A DNA stretch of 64,000 bases from Tritrichomonas musculus (GCA_039105265.1 JAPFFF010000001.1:5270001-5334000), one strand, 5' to 3'; shown: positions 1 through 10,060, counted from the stretch's first letter. Numbers and translations are program-made. The notes: generated by a model from the sequence alone, not told the origin.

Positions 1-2
1 AA

Positions 3-203
3 GGTGACATGATATCGAATGATGATACCAATACATATTATTATCCTGATTTGAAAATTGAGGCGGATGATATCGTTGTAAATACAGATTCAAAACAAAA
101 TCCAATTCCAGAAATGTGGGTTTGCTCAGATACTTATTGGACTTGGTCAATTCAAGATGGAGTTCAATATTACCCACGTGGAAGACCAACTGGTTATGAC
201 TAA
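3..203 (+). CDS. Major capsid protein paralog, C-terminal end only (runs off the left edge)
   Basis: The frame is open from base 3 to the stop at 203. Its last 35 residues closely match the end of the next gene: both carry PEMW-CSDTYWTWS-QDGVQY followed by a G-Y ending. This shows two tandem capsid-type paralogs, of which only the tail of the first is visible. The region before the conserved tail differs, so the copies are not a recent duplication. Capsid assignment rests on the neighbour and on position at the head of the virion block. Confidence 0.7.
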   Translation, partial: GDMISNDDTNTYYYPDLKIEADDIVVNTDSKQNPIPEMWVCSDTYWTWSIQDGVQYYPRGRPTGYD

Positions 204-234
204 GATAAGATCTAATTTTTTTTTGCAAGAACAA

Positions 235-2070
235 ATGACTTATCAAAACGCTCAATTTAGAAACTTTGGAAATGATGAAGGTGACATATTAAACTTTTTC
301 AATGATCATTTAAGAAATTTGGTAGCAAAAAATGGAGGAGATAATTCGTTTTCATCATTTTCAGAAGAATTTCATGACAAAGATATTCCCATTGAAAAAT
401 TATCAGAAAGAACAAGAATTTCATTAACTCATAATAATCATACAATTACTCAAATAGAAAAAAGTTTTATCAACATGATTGTAGAATTTGATATTGGATT
501 TAATGATTATTTTCCAAAAGAGAATTATTTCGATATAGTCAAAGTTGGTGAAGATGAGGAAGAAGAAGAAGACATTTTTGAGGAAATTGAGAATGATGCT
601 GCTCATATAAATCAAATCTTCATTGGTTTCAAAGATGCTGTAGAAATCATATCCGAAGCAAAATTCTATGTTGATGGAAAACTTATTCAAAATTATCATC
701 AAACAGAAATGATTAGAGAATCTTTTGCATATAATTCAATTCGATCTCGTGAATCAAAAATAAATTCACCCCATTCTCATTCATTATGGGAAAATGTTAT
801 TAATATGTCACCAAATGTTTGTGGTGTTTATATTCCAATCAGTTCTCTTTGCTGGGAAGATGATCAAACTCAAAAATTGGTTCATATTGAATTAGAATTA
901 ATAATACCATTTACAGATCAATTAGTTTTACAAGCTTGGAGATTATATCCAAATAGACTCTTAGGCGAAATTGAAGAAGAAGTACGATTTTCGTTAGATG
1001 GTTTAGTTTGGTGTCAAATTCCACCAGAGAATGTTGCAAAAAGAATGAGGAAAAGAGTTGATCAATACTTATTTGAATACAATTGCCCTATAATTCCTTT
1101 AGAAAATCGATTTCATCAAATTGGTCAAAGAGGGAGAATTGTTTCATCATTTAAACCAATAAAGCAATCTGACAAATTTACTCCAGAATCGGAATTTGTT
1201 TGTTTGACCTCAATGACATTTGATCCGAAATCAGTTGTCAAAGACAAAACAACTTCTTTTACACCTCAAACCTCAGGAATCTCAGCGAAAGTGACGTTGA
1301 ACACGCTCTCTGTCAATACCAAAAATTTCAAAATAAGAGAAGGAAGAAGTAATTTGTTTGGATTTGGATTGAAACCTGCTTGTTATGAAAGTTTGATGTC
1401 AACATTCCAAGAACCAATTATAATTCCTGCTCAAGAAATGACAAGAGTAATATTTGATCAACTTGTGAAAGCAAATGGAATCAATATTTCAAAATCAATG
1501 CCATTAAAGAATGCAACAAATATTACAATGATGTTTCCAATTACTCCATATGATTTTACCGTTTATCGAAATATTATGTGTACTCATGTTAGACTAATTA
1601 TAGATAAGAAAATTTATCCAAACCGTGAATTTGAAAATACATGGGATGGTAGATTTGTTCAATATCAATTAATGGCAAATGAATTGGATGGAATAGAAGC
1701 AACACCAGAATATTTAGAATCAATTTCCGAATCTCTGAACGATCTTGACCATCCAATGAAAAAGCCACATTATTCAAGTCAAAGAGATGATACGAATTTC
1801 GGAATCAACTTCCAATTAGAGAGAGGTAATTCTGGTTATGTGTTTGATGGTGTTGATACAAATAATCATGAAGTAACAGTTCGTTTTTTGGCTGACAACG
1901 CTTTCCAACATGAGTTGTCAGTCATGAATTCCTATTTATATCCATTAGGAATTGATGACTCAAATCCGATCTTTCCAGAAATGTGGATTTGTTCAGATAC
2001 TTATTGGACATGGTCTACACAAGATGGAGTACAATATCATGATGAAGGTGTTCCAAATGGTTATCAATAA
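235..2070 (+). CDS. Major capsid protein candidate (Polinton double-jelly-roll type)
   Basis: A 611-residue protein rich in beta-type sequence with few charged runs, apart from an acidic loop near residues 110-125. Length and position, directly before a small beta-rich protein and two fibre-like proteins, fit the Polinton major capsid protein of about 600 residues. I see no short signature that proves the double jelly roll; a profile or fold search would decide. The frame is open back to an ATG at 157 inside the previous gene, but the ATG at 235 leaves a 31-base spacer like those before the next genes (28, 35 and 29 bases) and is preferred. The end (CSDTYWTWSTQDGVQY) is shared with the paralog just upstream. 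Confidence 0.7.
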   Translation: MTYQNAQFRNFGNDEGDILNFFNDHLRNLVAKNGGDNSFSSFSEEFHDKDIPIEKLSERTRISLTHNNHTITQIEKSFINMIVEFDIGFNDYFPKENYFDIVKVGEDEEEEEDIFEEIENDAAHINQIFIGFKDAVEIISEAKFYVDGKLIQNYHQTEMIRESFAYNSIRSRESKINSPHSHSLWENVINMSPNVCGVYIPISSLCWEDDQTQKLVHIELELIIPFTDQLVLQAWRLYPNRLLGEIEEEVRFSLDGLVWCQIPPENVAKRMRKRVDQYLFEYNCPIIPLENRFHQIGQRGRIVSSFKPIKQSDKFTPESEFVCLTSMTFDPKSVVKDKTTSFTPQTSGISAKVTLNTLSVNTKNFKIREGRSNLFGFGLKPACYESLMSTFQEPIIIPAQEMTRVIFDQLVKANGINISKSMPLKNATNITMMFPITPYDFTVYRNIMCTHVRLIIDKKIYPNREFENTWDGRFVQYQLMANELDGIEATPEYLESISESLNDLDHPMKKPHYSSQRDDTNFGINFQLERGNSGYVFDGVDTNNHEVTVRFLADNAFQHELSVMNSYLYPLGIDDSNPIFPEMWICSDTYWTWSTQDGVQYHDEGVPNGYQ

Positions 2071-2098
2071 ACAAAAGATTTTATTTGATTAGAAAAAA

Positions 2099-2584
2099 AT
2101 GTCTACCTTTATTTCTTATAATTATGATCCAAAATTAGATATTCAACCATTGAAAATACATAAAACATATTATCCTGTACAAGGTTGGAAATTAACAAGC
2201 ACACAACAGAAAGAACAAAAATTATCTGACTGTTTGACTGTTGATAATTTTTATTTGGAAAAAGATAGATTTGTTTATAAATTTCCATCAGAATTTCATA
2301 CTCCAATTAATGGTCAAGAACGTTATATTATATTTCAATATTGTTATTGTGTAGTCAACAATCATACTGCATCAAATTATACAGTTCATGCAAGTTTTGT
2401 ACCAAGAAATAATTATTGTGATAGTTTAGTTTATGTTGCTAATTTACAAGTTCCTGATGATAATAGGAAATATTTAATAGACTCTGATATGAGACAAGGT
2501 TTTATGGTTTGGTTTAAAGACACTCAAACAAGACAAATAATAGTTCCTGATTATTTCATTATGTTCTTGAAATTAGAATATTGA
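2099..2584 (+). CDS. Small beta-rich protein, possible minor capsid/penton protein
   Basis: 161 residues, aromatic-rich with alternating hydrophobic strands and no coiled coil or membrane segment. It sits 28 bases after the capsid gene and 35 bases before a fibre-like gene, where Polintons often have a minor capsid (penton) protein. Polinton pentons are usually longer, so the assignment is by position only. It could also be a fibre base or head-completion protein. The ATG at 2099 follows an A-rich run and is the only sensible start. Confidence 0.5.
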   Translation: MSTFISYNYDPKLDIQPLKIHKTYYPVQGWKLTSTQQKEQKLSDCLTVDNFYLEKDRFVYKFPSEFHTPINGQERYIIFQYCYCVVNNHTASNYTVHASFVPRNNYCDSLVYVANLQVPDDNRKYLIDSDMRQGFMVWFKDTQTRQIIVPDYFIMFLKLEY

Positions 2585-2619
2585 ATCAATTTTATTTTTG
2601 GTGCGAAAATAAAAATTTA

Positions 2620-4209
2620 ATGACAGGTGTTTGGACCGAAACTGATTTTGAAAATTTTGCAAAAGTAGGAGGTGGAGGAGGAGGTGAAACAGTTGATACG
2701 AGTAAATTTGTTTTGAAAGAAAATGGTGAAGCGACAAATTTAACAATACATTATGCAAAAAACGAAGACGAAAAATTGAATGGAAAGAGAACAGGAACAA
2801 TGACGACAGATGATCTCGGAGGAAAATTATCAAAATTAAATGATGATGGAAGTGCTCTTGCTGATTTCCAAATTTATGGATCACAAACAGAAAAAATGGA
2901 AGCAGGTGAGATTGTTGATTTTGTGAGACAATATAAAACTCTTGATTTAAGTGATTATGTTGTGAAAGATGGAGGAACAGTAGAAAATTTAACAATAAAA
3001 TTTCGACAAACGAATGATCAGAATAAAGATACCATCAAAAGAGGTGTATTGAGGACAGATGACCTTGGAAATCAAGTATCGAAATTGAATAGTTATGGAA
3101 ATGCAAAAGCTGGTTTTGAAATGTGGATTGATAACACAAAAAAAACATCAGCCGAAAAAATAAATAATCAAATTACTGAATTACAAAATAAAACACAACA
3201 TTTAAATACTGATGGAAATGCAAAGGAAGAATTTGGTCTGATTGGTTACAATCATCAATCAAAGACAATAAAAGCAACTCTCTGCTCCGAGATTGTTCCA
3301 ATCGTAACATTATTTTCAGAAAAGAATATATCATATACGAATTCAAAGAATGAAATTGTTAATCTTGGAAAATATATGGAATATGATTCTCCAATTTATT
3401 TTCCTCATGATGTTCGTTTCAAAACAACAGACAAAGACGGGACAGAAATCTTTGCTTCATTTCATGTGCTGCAATGTATAATGAAAAATTTAATTGACAA
3501 AATGATTGAGAAAGAACAATATCTGATGGAAAAAATAAAAGGTTTGGAACCTCCTCAACCAAAATTATTATCAAATGATGATGATGAAAATAAAGAATTA
3601 AATTTTGGTGAAATGACAGAAGAAGATCTTGAAAATTATTTACAAAAAGATTTTGAAACTTGGAAATCATCAATTGATAAATTGTTTGAAAATAATGATC
3701 GTATTTCTGATATTGAAGAAAATATAGAAAAAATTGGAAATATATTTTCTGCTGATACTACTGAGAGTCAAGTATATCGAAATAAAGAAGGTTTTGTCAT
3801 AAATAATCAAGCTCAAACATTGGCATTAAATGACGAAGAAGAGGAAAAACCAGTTGTATTAACATTTGAAGAAAAATTAAAGAAATGGCAAGACGAAGAA
3901 CTAGATCAATTAAAATGGTTAAATCAAGGAATCAAAGAGATTTGGTCATTTTGTGCTGGTCTTTCAGAAGATTTATCTCGATTAGAAGAGAATCAATGTC
4001 AATGTGGAGGTAGTGGAACAGTATCAGATGACAAATTAACTGCTTTGGAACGAAAATGTAAAAATATTGAAACTGATCTAACGTTTGAAAATTTGACAAC
4101 TGAGAATCGAATTAAGATCTTAGAAGATAAAACTAAAAATATTGAATGTGATAAATATTATGATAGTATAATTCAATTATTAGAAGAAAAATGTTCCACA
4201 ATTGAGTAA
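2620..4209 (+). CDS. Fibre-like structural protein with repeated N-terminal modules
   Basis: 529 residues from the ATG at 2620, which leaves a 35-base spacer like its neighbours. Residues 10-75 and about 115-175 are two copies of a module with the pattern NLTI...R/K-G---TDDLG---SKLN--G-A-A-F, and a third partial copy (LNTDGNAKEEFGLIGY) follows. A Gly run (six) lies near residue 20. The second half is helical and acidic with heptad-like stretches typical of trimeric stalks, and has a short Cys-Gly segment (CQCGGSG). Repeats plus a coiled stalk in a virion block suggest a fibre or attachment-organelle protein. No known family was recognised. Confidence 0.6.
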   Translation: MTGVWTETDFENFAKVGGGGGGETVDTSKFVLKENGEATNLTIHYAKNEDEKLNGKRTGTMTTDDLGGKLSKLNDDGSALADFQIYGSQTEKMEAGEIVDFVRQYKTLDLSDYVVKDGGTVENLTIKFRQTNDQNKDTIKRGVLRTDDLGNQVSKLNSYGNAKAGFEMWIDNTKKTSAEKINNQITELQNKTQHLNTDGNAKEEFGLIGYNHQSKTIKATLCSEIVPIVTLFSEKNISYTNSKNEIVNLGKYMEYDSPIYFPHDVRFKTTDKDGTEIFASFHVLQCIMKNLIDKMIEKEQYLMEKIKGLEPPQPKLLSNDDDENKELNFGEMTEEDLENYLQKDFETWKSSIDKLFENNDRISDIEENIEKIGNIFSADTTESQVYRNKEGFVINNQAQTLALNDEEEEKPVVLTFEEKLKKWQDEELDQLKWLNQGIKEIWSFCAGLSEDLSRLEENQCQCGGSGTVSDDKLTALERKCKNIETDLTFENLTTENRIKILEDKTKNIECDKYYDSIIQLLEEKCSTIE

Positions 4210-4238
4210 ATCTTATTTTTGTTGCAAATGTAAAAAAA

Positions 4239-7200
4239 ATGCTGACTAAATTTAAAGGCGATATTCAATTTAAAGTAGATGGTAAAACATATTTAGGTTC
4301 TCAATTGTTAACATCAAAATCGAATGAGTTTGAAACTGTTGAAGGTTTTTCTGATTATCATGTTACTAGAGATGCATTAACGGTTGAAGATGAAAAATTA
4401 AATATACAAATGAATGATGATGATATAACAAAACTATTACAAATCGATGATAAGACAGAAGTATTTAAAATCAATTTGAGAAAGAATGTTTTCTTAGATA
4501 GTGAAGGAAAATATATTTATCAATTATCAATTTATGTTTTGAATAAAAATTTCGTATGTCCATGTGTAACAGCTGCTGAAGATAAAAAAGTGACAATTAC
4601 TGAAGAAACATCAACAACTCCATACATAAAAGTTGATAAGAATTTAAGTCTTGATTTGAAATCTTTGTACATTAATGGTGAAATTAGTATTATTTATCAA
4701 TTACCTTTAAATCATTTGAAATCAACATTACCTTCCATCAAATGTGATATCATAGATTCTAGAAATAGTTTGAAATTACATGAATCTGATAACTTATATT
4801 TATACAAACCAAGTATAATCACTGAAGAACAAATTTTTGATAGAAATTCAGTAACCGATGAAAAATCAAATTTCAAAGATTGTTATAAAATGGTTTTCAA
4901 AATTCCAACTGATTATCAAATTCCAACTGGTTTAAAATTTGAATTCAAAGATTATTGTTTTGGAAATCAATGGAGTTTAACCTATGATGGTGAAAAATGG
5001 AGTGGTTTGAATGTTCAAGGTCATATCACAGGAAAAATTATTAATAAACGTAATTTACAAGTTCCAGGGAAAGGTGAAACAAAATATCAAGAAAGAGATG
5101 GAGCAGAAATAATGATGAGAAGATCAAAATGGAATACTTATGCAGTTCATAAAAGATGGGATTATACTTGGGGTGAATCTGAAAATCCAATTGAAAAACT
5201 TTTTCAAGATTCTGATGTTCAAACAAAAATATTATTAAAAGATGGTACTGAAATTGATGGAGGTGAAAAAGGTTTGACCTTTGTAAGAGAATATCTTCCT
5301 GTTGGATGGACAGAAGGAAATCTAAGATATGATTGTTGTGTAATTCGAGCTTATATTAATAAATATACCGAAGTAAAAGACAATTTACAATTTGATAATT
5401 GGGATCGAGTATATTTAGATTTGAAACTCTCATTTACCAAAGAATGGAATAGATTAAGTTTTTACCCATCGAATTTGTATACTGGAAAAGGTGATTATGA
5501 TAAAAATTATTTTAGTCTCAGAGGTGATTTGGATACAATTGAGAAATTAAATTGTCATGAATTTGGTCAATTTGGAGTTAACAATCAAGATATTGCAATT
5601 TATTTATTTAAAGATTTAGTAGATCCAATTGAAGAAATTAATTGGGATAAAAATACTAATCCATTTGAATATATAATTAATCAACAATATTATGAAGTGA
5701 GTCCAAATCCAAATGCAGCAACTACTTTATATACTGATTACAACATAACTTCATCAAAAATTATTACAGCAGACAATATTACAACAATGAGATCAGATTT
5801 GAATTTAGTTTCGAACACAGTTGATGTTGTTTCTGTTGATGTTGATAATTTAGATAAATCAGTTGAAGGTTTGAAATCAAGAATGGCATTAACTGAACAA
5901 ATTACTGAAAAATTAGAAGCTGATATTGACAAAATTAGATTAAAACAAAAAATTCAAATGGTTGCAGGAATGTTAGCTTTTAGTGCAAATGGTCTAATAT
6001 TTGGTGCAGAAAAAATTACTAGTTGTGTATCTGGTTTATGGAAACAATTTGTTCAATCTCGTCAAGAAATGGAATTACCTGATTTATCAAGAAGTATTGG
6101 AGTATCATTAAATAGTGTTCGAAATTGGTGTGAATCAGGTCCAACAGAAATTCCAGTATTTGATGAAAAAGAAGAAGAAATGATTATGACTGTTGGGGGT
6201 GCAAAATTATTAACTTATTCATTTAGAGATTCAATGAAAAAACCATTATTGAAAATTGTAGATAAAATTGAAGAAATTGAAAGTGATTATATTTCCAGAA
6301 GTGAACTAACAAGAATGGATACAATTGATATTGTTACTTATTATCAAGATGAACAAGCTGCAGTTTTATTTCAAGCAGAAGATGAATTAAAAAATGGTAT
6401 TTGTGTATTTAAATTATTCACATCTGAAGGTCAAAAACGATTATATATCAAAATTGAACAAGGTACAATAACTGATTATAAAGGAGTTGATACAACAACA
6501 ACAATAGATGGCATCACAATTGAAGGTCTTCCAAAATCGGAAGAATATCGCACAAAATATTTATCTAATATTAGTAAAATTGATAAAAATATAATTATAA
6601 CAGGAGAAAATACTGACTATAAGATTGCTGGATGTATCATTGAAAAGAATACATTTATGAGACTTTTAGTTGAGAAAACTCCAGCTGATATTGCTTATTT
6701 ATCTGATATTGAAGCTTTAGATGAAAAAATAAATGCATTAGCAGTCAATAGTCATCAAAATGATGTTGCAATGTTTAGTCTTGAATATCCAACAACTGAC
6801 GAAGTAAATACTGCTTTAGAAACTATTCAACAAGAATTAGCTAAGAAACCAAATATTGAAGAATTATATACGAAAGAAGAAGCAGATGCAAAATATCGAA
6901 GCAAAAATGATTTGATATATAAAGATGCAGTCGATGTGCCTTTTGAAAACGTACAAGATAGTTCAGGATCGTGGGAAGTCAAAATAACATTGACTAGTGG
7001 AATTCACCTTGTTGGAACAATATCAAATAACGATGGCTTTGTAAAAGAGTTTGATTATTTGTTTGATTATAATGGTGTTATTACTGAAGATGGAGTTAAT
7101 GTCGATGTTGAAATTGATGGAACAACCTATAACTTGACCTATTATAAAAGTGATAGATTTGGTCAATGCTTTTACATCGATAATGGGGAAGACTCTTTTG

Positions 7201-8321
7201 ATACCAAATTAATATTAGCGGAAAAAATATTGAAGCAAGATAAAATAGCATTGAAAAGTGAAATTCCACTTGTTGTTCAATCTGATGAAACTGAATGTGA
7301 TGCAACAGCTGCTGTACCATCATTAGCTTGTGTCACTAATACATATCAAACAATATTTGAAAGTAATCTAATTGATAAAAAAGTTGATTTATTATCAAAA
7401 CTATTGGATTCAACTTATTATAAGAAAACAGATTGTGACGATAAATATGCATTGAAGTCAAACGTTATAACAGAAGAACAACTAATAAAAAAATGTGCAA
7501 TTGATTGCGGTCCATTTTCGGAGGGTGCTGATATATCAATTCATCTTCTAAAAATTATAAATAACACAATTCAACTGGAATACGTAGTTGGTAATAATGC
7601 AGAAAGAAATGAAATAAGGATATTATTTTATGATACAGCTGCAAATCCCCATGACATAGTAATATTATTATATCAAAGAACTATATATTTTGATAATTTT
7701 CAATATTCAGCGTATTATGAAGAAATTCTTGATTTATCATCAGGAAGACCACTTACATATCGTGTCCCAATGGCTGAATATAATTGGACAACTACTCAAG
7801 AATTATTAGATGCTAGACAAATATATTCAAGACAAATCATGGTACCAGGATATTTAGCAAAATTCAAGGCTGCTATTTACGGTACGCAATCAAACACAAC
7901 AATCACACATTATGCTCCAATTGAAGATATTATTGATGATTTTGAAATAGGAAAACCAGTATTTATTACAGGAAAAGTTTATAAGAATGTTGATAATCAA
8001 TGGATTGAATCAACCGAAAAAGATTCAATAGATTGTATTTGTTCAGTGAAAACTACAGGTACTTGGAAAGAATTTATTGGAATTTGTGTTCGAATTGACG
8101 AAGAAAATAATTCAATTACTTTTGCAAGTCATGGTGATTATTTGGTCAAAGTTGATGATTCATCAAGGTTTGAAATTGGTGATGAAATTTATATTGATGA
8201 AGATAATCAATTCAAAGTTCTTGATGAAAATACTCCAATAACATCAAAAATAAGACGTTTAACAATTGGAATCATAACTGCAAAAATAAATGATAATATT
8301 GTTTGTGTATTCAAAGAGTAA
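4239..8321 (+). CDS. Giant fibre-like protein with phage tail-fibre style motifs
   Basis: 1,360 residues. The first 480 are beta-rich. A central helical region (about 515-570) is followed by a short hydrophobic stretch (about 570-590). From about residue 880 onward come motifs of the kind seen in bacteriophage tail fibres: YTKEEADAKYRSKND and later YYKKTDCDDKYALKSN, the usual connectors between trimeric stalk and knob domains. The last 130 residues (FEIGKPVFITGKVY, SFEIGDEIYID) look like beta-rich knobs. It is the largest virion-block gene, 29 bases after the shorter fibre gene, and converges on the opposite-strand cluster with 10 bases between stops. Role in attachment is inferred. Confidence 0.65.
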   Translation: MLTKFKGDIQFKVDGKTYLGSQLLTSKSNEFETVEGFSDYHVTRDALTVEDEKLNIQMNDDDITKLLQIDDKTEVFKINLRKNVFLDSEGKYIYQLSIYVLNKNFVCPCVTAAEDKKVTITEETSTTPYIKVDKNLSLDLKSLYINGEISIIYQLPLNHLKSTLPSIKCDIIDSRNSLKLHESDNLYLYKPSIITEEQIFDRNSVTDEKSNFKDCYKMVFKIPTDYQIPTGLKFEFKDYCFGNQWSLTYDGEKWSGLNVQGHITGKIINKRNLQVPGKGETKYQERDGAEIMMRRSKWNTYAVHKRWDYTWGESENPIEKLFQDSDVQTKILLKDGTEIDGGEKGLTFVREYLPVGWTEGNLRYDCCVIRAYINKYTEVKDNLQFDNWDRVYLDLKLSFTKEWNRLSFYPSNLYTGKGDYDKNYFSLRGDLDTIEKLNCHEFGQFGVNNQDIAIYLFKDLVDPIEEINWDKNTNPFEYIINQQYYEVSPNPNAATTLYTDYNITSSKIITADNITTMRSDLNLVSNTVDVVSVDVDNLDKSVEGLKSRMALTEQITEKLEADIDKIRLKQKIQMVAGMLAFSANGLIFGAEKITSCVSGLWKQFVQSRQEMELPDLSRSIGVSLNSVRNWCESGPTEIPVFDEKEEEMIMTVGGAKLLTYSFRDSMKKPLLKIVDKIEEIESDYISRSELTRMDTIDIVTYYQDEQAAVLFQAEDELKNGICVFKLFTSEGQKRLYIKIEQGTITDYKGVDTTTTIDGITIEGLPKSEEYRTKYLSNISKIDKNIIITGENTDYKIAGCIIEKNTFMRLLVEKTPADIAYLSDIEALDEKINALAVNSHQNDVAMFSLEYPTTDEVNTALETIQQELAKKPNIEELYTKEEADAKYRSKNDLIYKDAVDVPFENVQDSSGSWEVKITLTSGIHLVGTISNNDGFVKEFDYLFDYNGVITEDGVNVDVEIDGTTYNLTYYKSDRFGQCFYIDNGEDSFDTKLILAEKILKQDKIALKSEIPLVVQSDETECDATAAVPSLACVTNTYQTIFESNLIDKKVDLLSKLLDSTYYKKTDCDDKYALKSNVITEEQLIKKCAIDCGPFSEGADISIHLLKIINNTIQLEYVVGNNAERNEIRILFYDTAANPHDIVILLYQRTIYFDNFQYSAYYEEILDLSSGRPLTYRVPMAEYNWTTTQELLDARQIYSRQIMVPGYLAKFKAAIYGTQSNTTITHYAPIEDIIDDFEIGKPVFITGKVYKNVDNQWIESTEKDSIDCICSVKTTGTWKEFIGICVRIDEENNSITFASHGDYLVKVDDSSRFEIGDEIYIDEDNQFKVLDENTPITSKIRRLTIGIITAKINDNIVCVFKE

Positions 8322-8331
8322 AAGTTCGATC

Positions 8332-8865
8332 TTATACAACGACATATTTCAAACAAAGATGATAAACATTAACTAAATCATTAAATTCTTTGTTATAAAC
8401 TTGTTTGAAATCTGTTACCATTTCACCATCTTCATTAATTATTTTTATTGCTTCAATTTTTCGAATAGGTGATGCTTTAGATGCACAACATTTAATATCT
8501 TCATCAATATAAATTTCTACAGATGAACAATTTTTACCTAATATAGTTTTGATTATTTCTTGTAAACTTGCAATTGGTATAATAATACAATTTTTAGATA
8601 TTAAATTCGAAATTAAAGCTTTATCTTGATCTAATAATATTTTTGCATATGTTTCTAAAATTAAATATTTAACATCTTTTTCAATTTCATTATTTTTGAT
8701 ATCAGGTAATTCAATTTCACGAGTTATAACAATATCTTCTTTCCCATCATCTCTTTTATTAATTATTATATTATTTGTTAAGTTGTTTGTACTTTGACTA
8801 GCTGCTGAAGGCTCTAACGAAATATTAGCATTTACTCCTGCATTCGCTGCTCTTTTCTTAATCAT
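8332..8865 (-). CDS. Unknown 177-residue Polinton protein
   Basis: The N-terminal 40 residues are low-complexity (Ala/Asn/Ser-rich, basic at the very start); the rest is a mixed alpha/beta domain ending in a hydrophobic strand. No family recognised. It is the last gene of the leftward cluster (8332-16487) and faces the giant fibre gene tail to tail. Spacing to the next gene is 20 bases, so joint expression with the virion-type genes is plausible. Confidence 0.6.
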   Translation of the reverse strand: MIKKRAANAGVNANISLEPSAASQSTNNLTNNIIINKRDDGKEDIVITREIELPDIKNNEIEKDVKYLILETYAKILLDQDKALISNLISKNCIIIPIASLQEIIKTILGKNCSSVEIYIDEDIKCCASKASPIRKIEAIKIINEDGEMVTDFKQVYNKEFNDLVNVYHLCLKYVVV

Positions 8866-8885
8866 TTTTGAGTTTCTGAAAAAAT

Positions 8886-9152
8886 TTATGAAATTTGAAA
8901 ATACTTTTTGATGACTAATGTGCGATCTAATGTTTGTTTCATCCTAAATATAATATCTTCAAGTTCATTAAAATCTATTTCTATTTCTTTTTCTATAACA
9001 CTTATATTTTTAGAAATATTCATACATTCACAAGATTCAGTAAAACTATCTGTATTCATAAATGTATCAAATAATTCACTTTTGATTTCACTAAATAAAT
9101 GTCTTAATTCTTGTCTATCGTCCTTTAAAGCTTTTGGTAATGATAAAGTCAT
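8886..9152 (-). CDS. Small helical protein, unknown
   Basis: 88 residues from the ATG at 9152; the frame is open back to 9182 but that ATG overlaps the small plus-strand frame at 9176. Mostly helical and acidic, with a Cys pair (CECMN) in the middle. No family recognised. It follows the general pattern of short genes in this cluster. Confidence 0.5.
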   Translation of the reverse strand: MTLSLPKALKDDRQELRHLFSEIKSELFDTFMNTDSFTESCECMNISKNISVIEKEIEIDFNELEDIIFRMKQTLDRTLVIKKYFQIS

Positions 9153-9175
9153 TTTTTTAAAAATAAATAAAAAGA

Positions 9176-9286
9176 ATGGCATTTGGAAGTTTTAATAAAA
9201 AAATTAGTGCTAAACCAGCAGTCTTATTAAATCCAAGAAAAGATCCAAATATTATTAATAAGCCAATATTTCAACCTTTATCTTGA
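9176..9286 (+). CDS. Possible 36-residue protein
   Basis: A short plus-strand frame beginning MAFGSFNKKISAKP and ending FQPLS. It sits between two minus-strand genes and overlaps the end of the downstream one by 16 bases. An Inr-like TCATTTTTTT lies 23 bases before its ATG, which argues for a real transcript. Small basic virion peptides are common in related viruses, but nothing here proves that role. Confidence 0.3.
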   Translation: MAFGSFNKKISAKPAVLLNPRKDPNIINKPIFQPLS

Positions 9287-9507
9287 TTTCTAAAATCATG
9301 AAATCGAATTGGTCCAATTGGATGAAGTGTTTTTTTGGGATATATTTTTTGTATTTCTTTTCGAAGATTTCTATTTTCATTCTTTGGAAAATACATCAAT
9401 GCCAATGAACCTTTTTCATCAAGAACAAACGGTTTTCTAGAACCATCATCGTCAATAACCCAAATTATTTTCCACTTTGACTTGTGTACATATCGTTGAC
9501 CTTTCAT
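9271..9507 (-). CDS. Small basic protein, unknown
   Basis: 78 residues, basic, with a beta-like N-terminal half (KWKIIWVIDDDGSRKPFV) and a basic C-terminal half. The ATG directly abuts the stop of the coding stretch at 9508-10060. No family recognised. Part of the virion-side minus-strand cluster. Confidence 0.5.
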   Translation of the reverse strand: MKGQRYVHKSKWKIIWVIDDDGSRKPFVLDEKGSLALMYFPKNENRNLRKEIQKIYPKKTLHPIGPIRFHDFRNQDKG

Positions 9508-10060
9508 TTATTTTTTTGGTCGACCAGATTGCCCTTTAACCGTTTTATCTAAATCTTTTAATTGTTTGATAGTTGCACCTTCAGGAATTGGAATTCCTTT
9601 CCTTTCTAATTTCTTGACCATCTCATTATATATCTCATCTTTGGACCTCCATTTTCCTTTTTGTTTTGGTTTTTGTTTTGGTGGATCAGTTGAATTGGTT
9701 ATTTTCAGATCATCTTCAATTGGAACATAATTGTAATCAACTTCGACTATTGGTTCTTGTTTTGGTAATTCAGATGGTGGATTATCAAAATAATTATCTT
9801 CAAAATCAGATTGTGGATTATCAAAATAATTATCATAAAATTCAGGATTATCATCATATTGAGTTCTTAACGGTGACTCTTTTTGAATCGTTTTTGTTGG
9901 TTTTATTGAATCTTTAATAATATTTTGTTTGAATTTCTCACTATTTGGAAGAGTTGTAATAACTTGTTTTTGTTTTGGTTCTGGTTCTGGTTTTTGTATT
10001 GGAAGATTTACATGAACTACGTTAGGTAAATTTATTTTTTTCGGTTCATATTTCTTTGTG
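9508..10060 (-). CDS. Pro/Lys-rich coding-like stretch, start not assigned
   Basis: A stretch with protein-like composition on the minus strand, ending in a basic tail (GQSGRPKK) at 9508. It has a Pro/Lys/Gln-rich part, an Asp/Asn/Tyr-rich part with a short internal repeat (FDNPQSDFEDNYFDNP), and a basic region (KQKGRWRSKDEIYNEMVKK). The composition resembles the neighbouring DNA-binding-like proteins. I do not assign a start. Confidence 0.4.

Noticed and set aside
157-234. Upstream start for the capsid gene at 157
   Set aside because: It lies inside the end of the previous gene; the ATG at 235 gives the spacing seen before the following genes.
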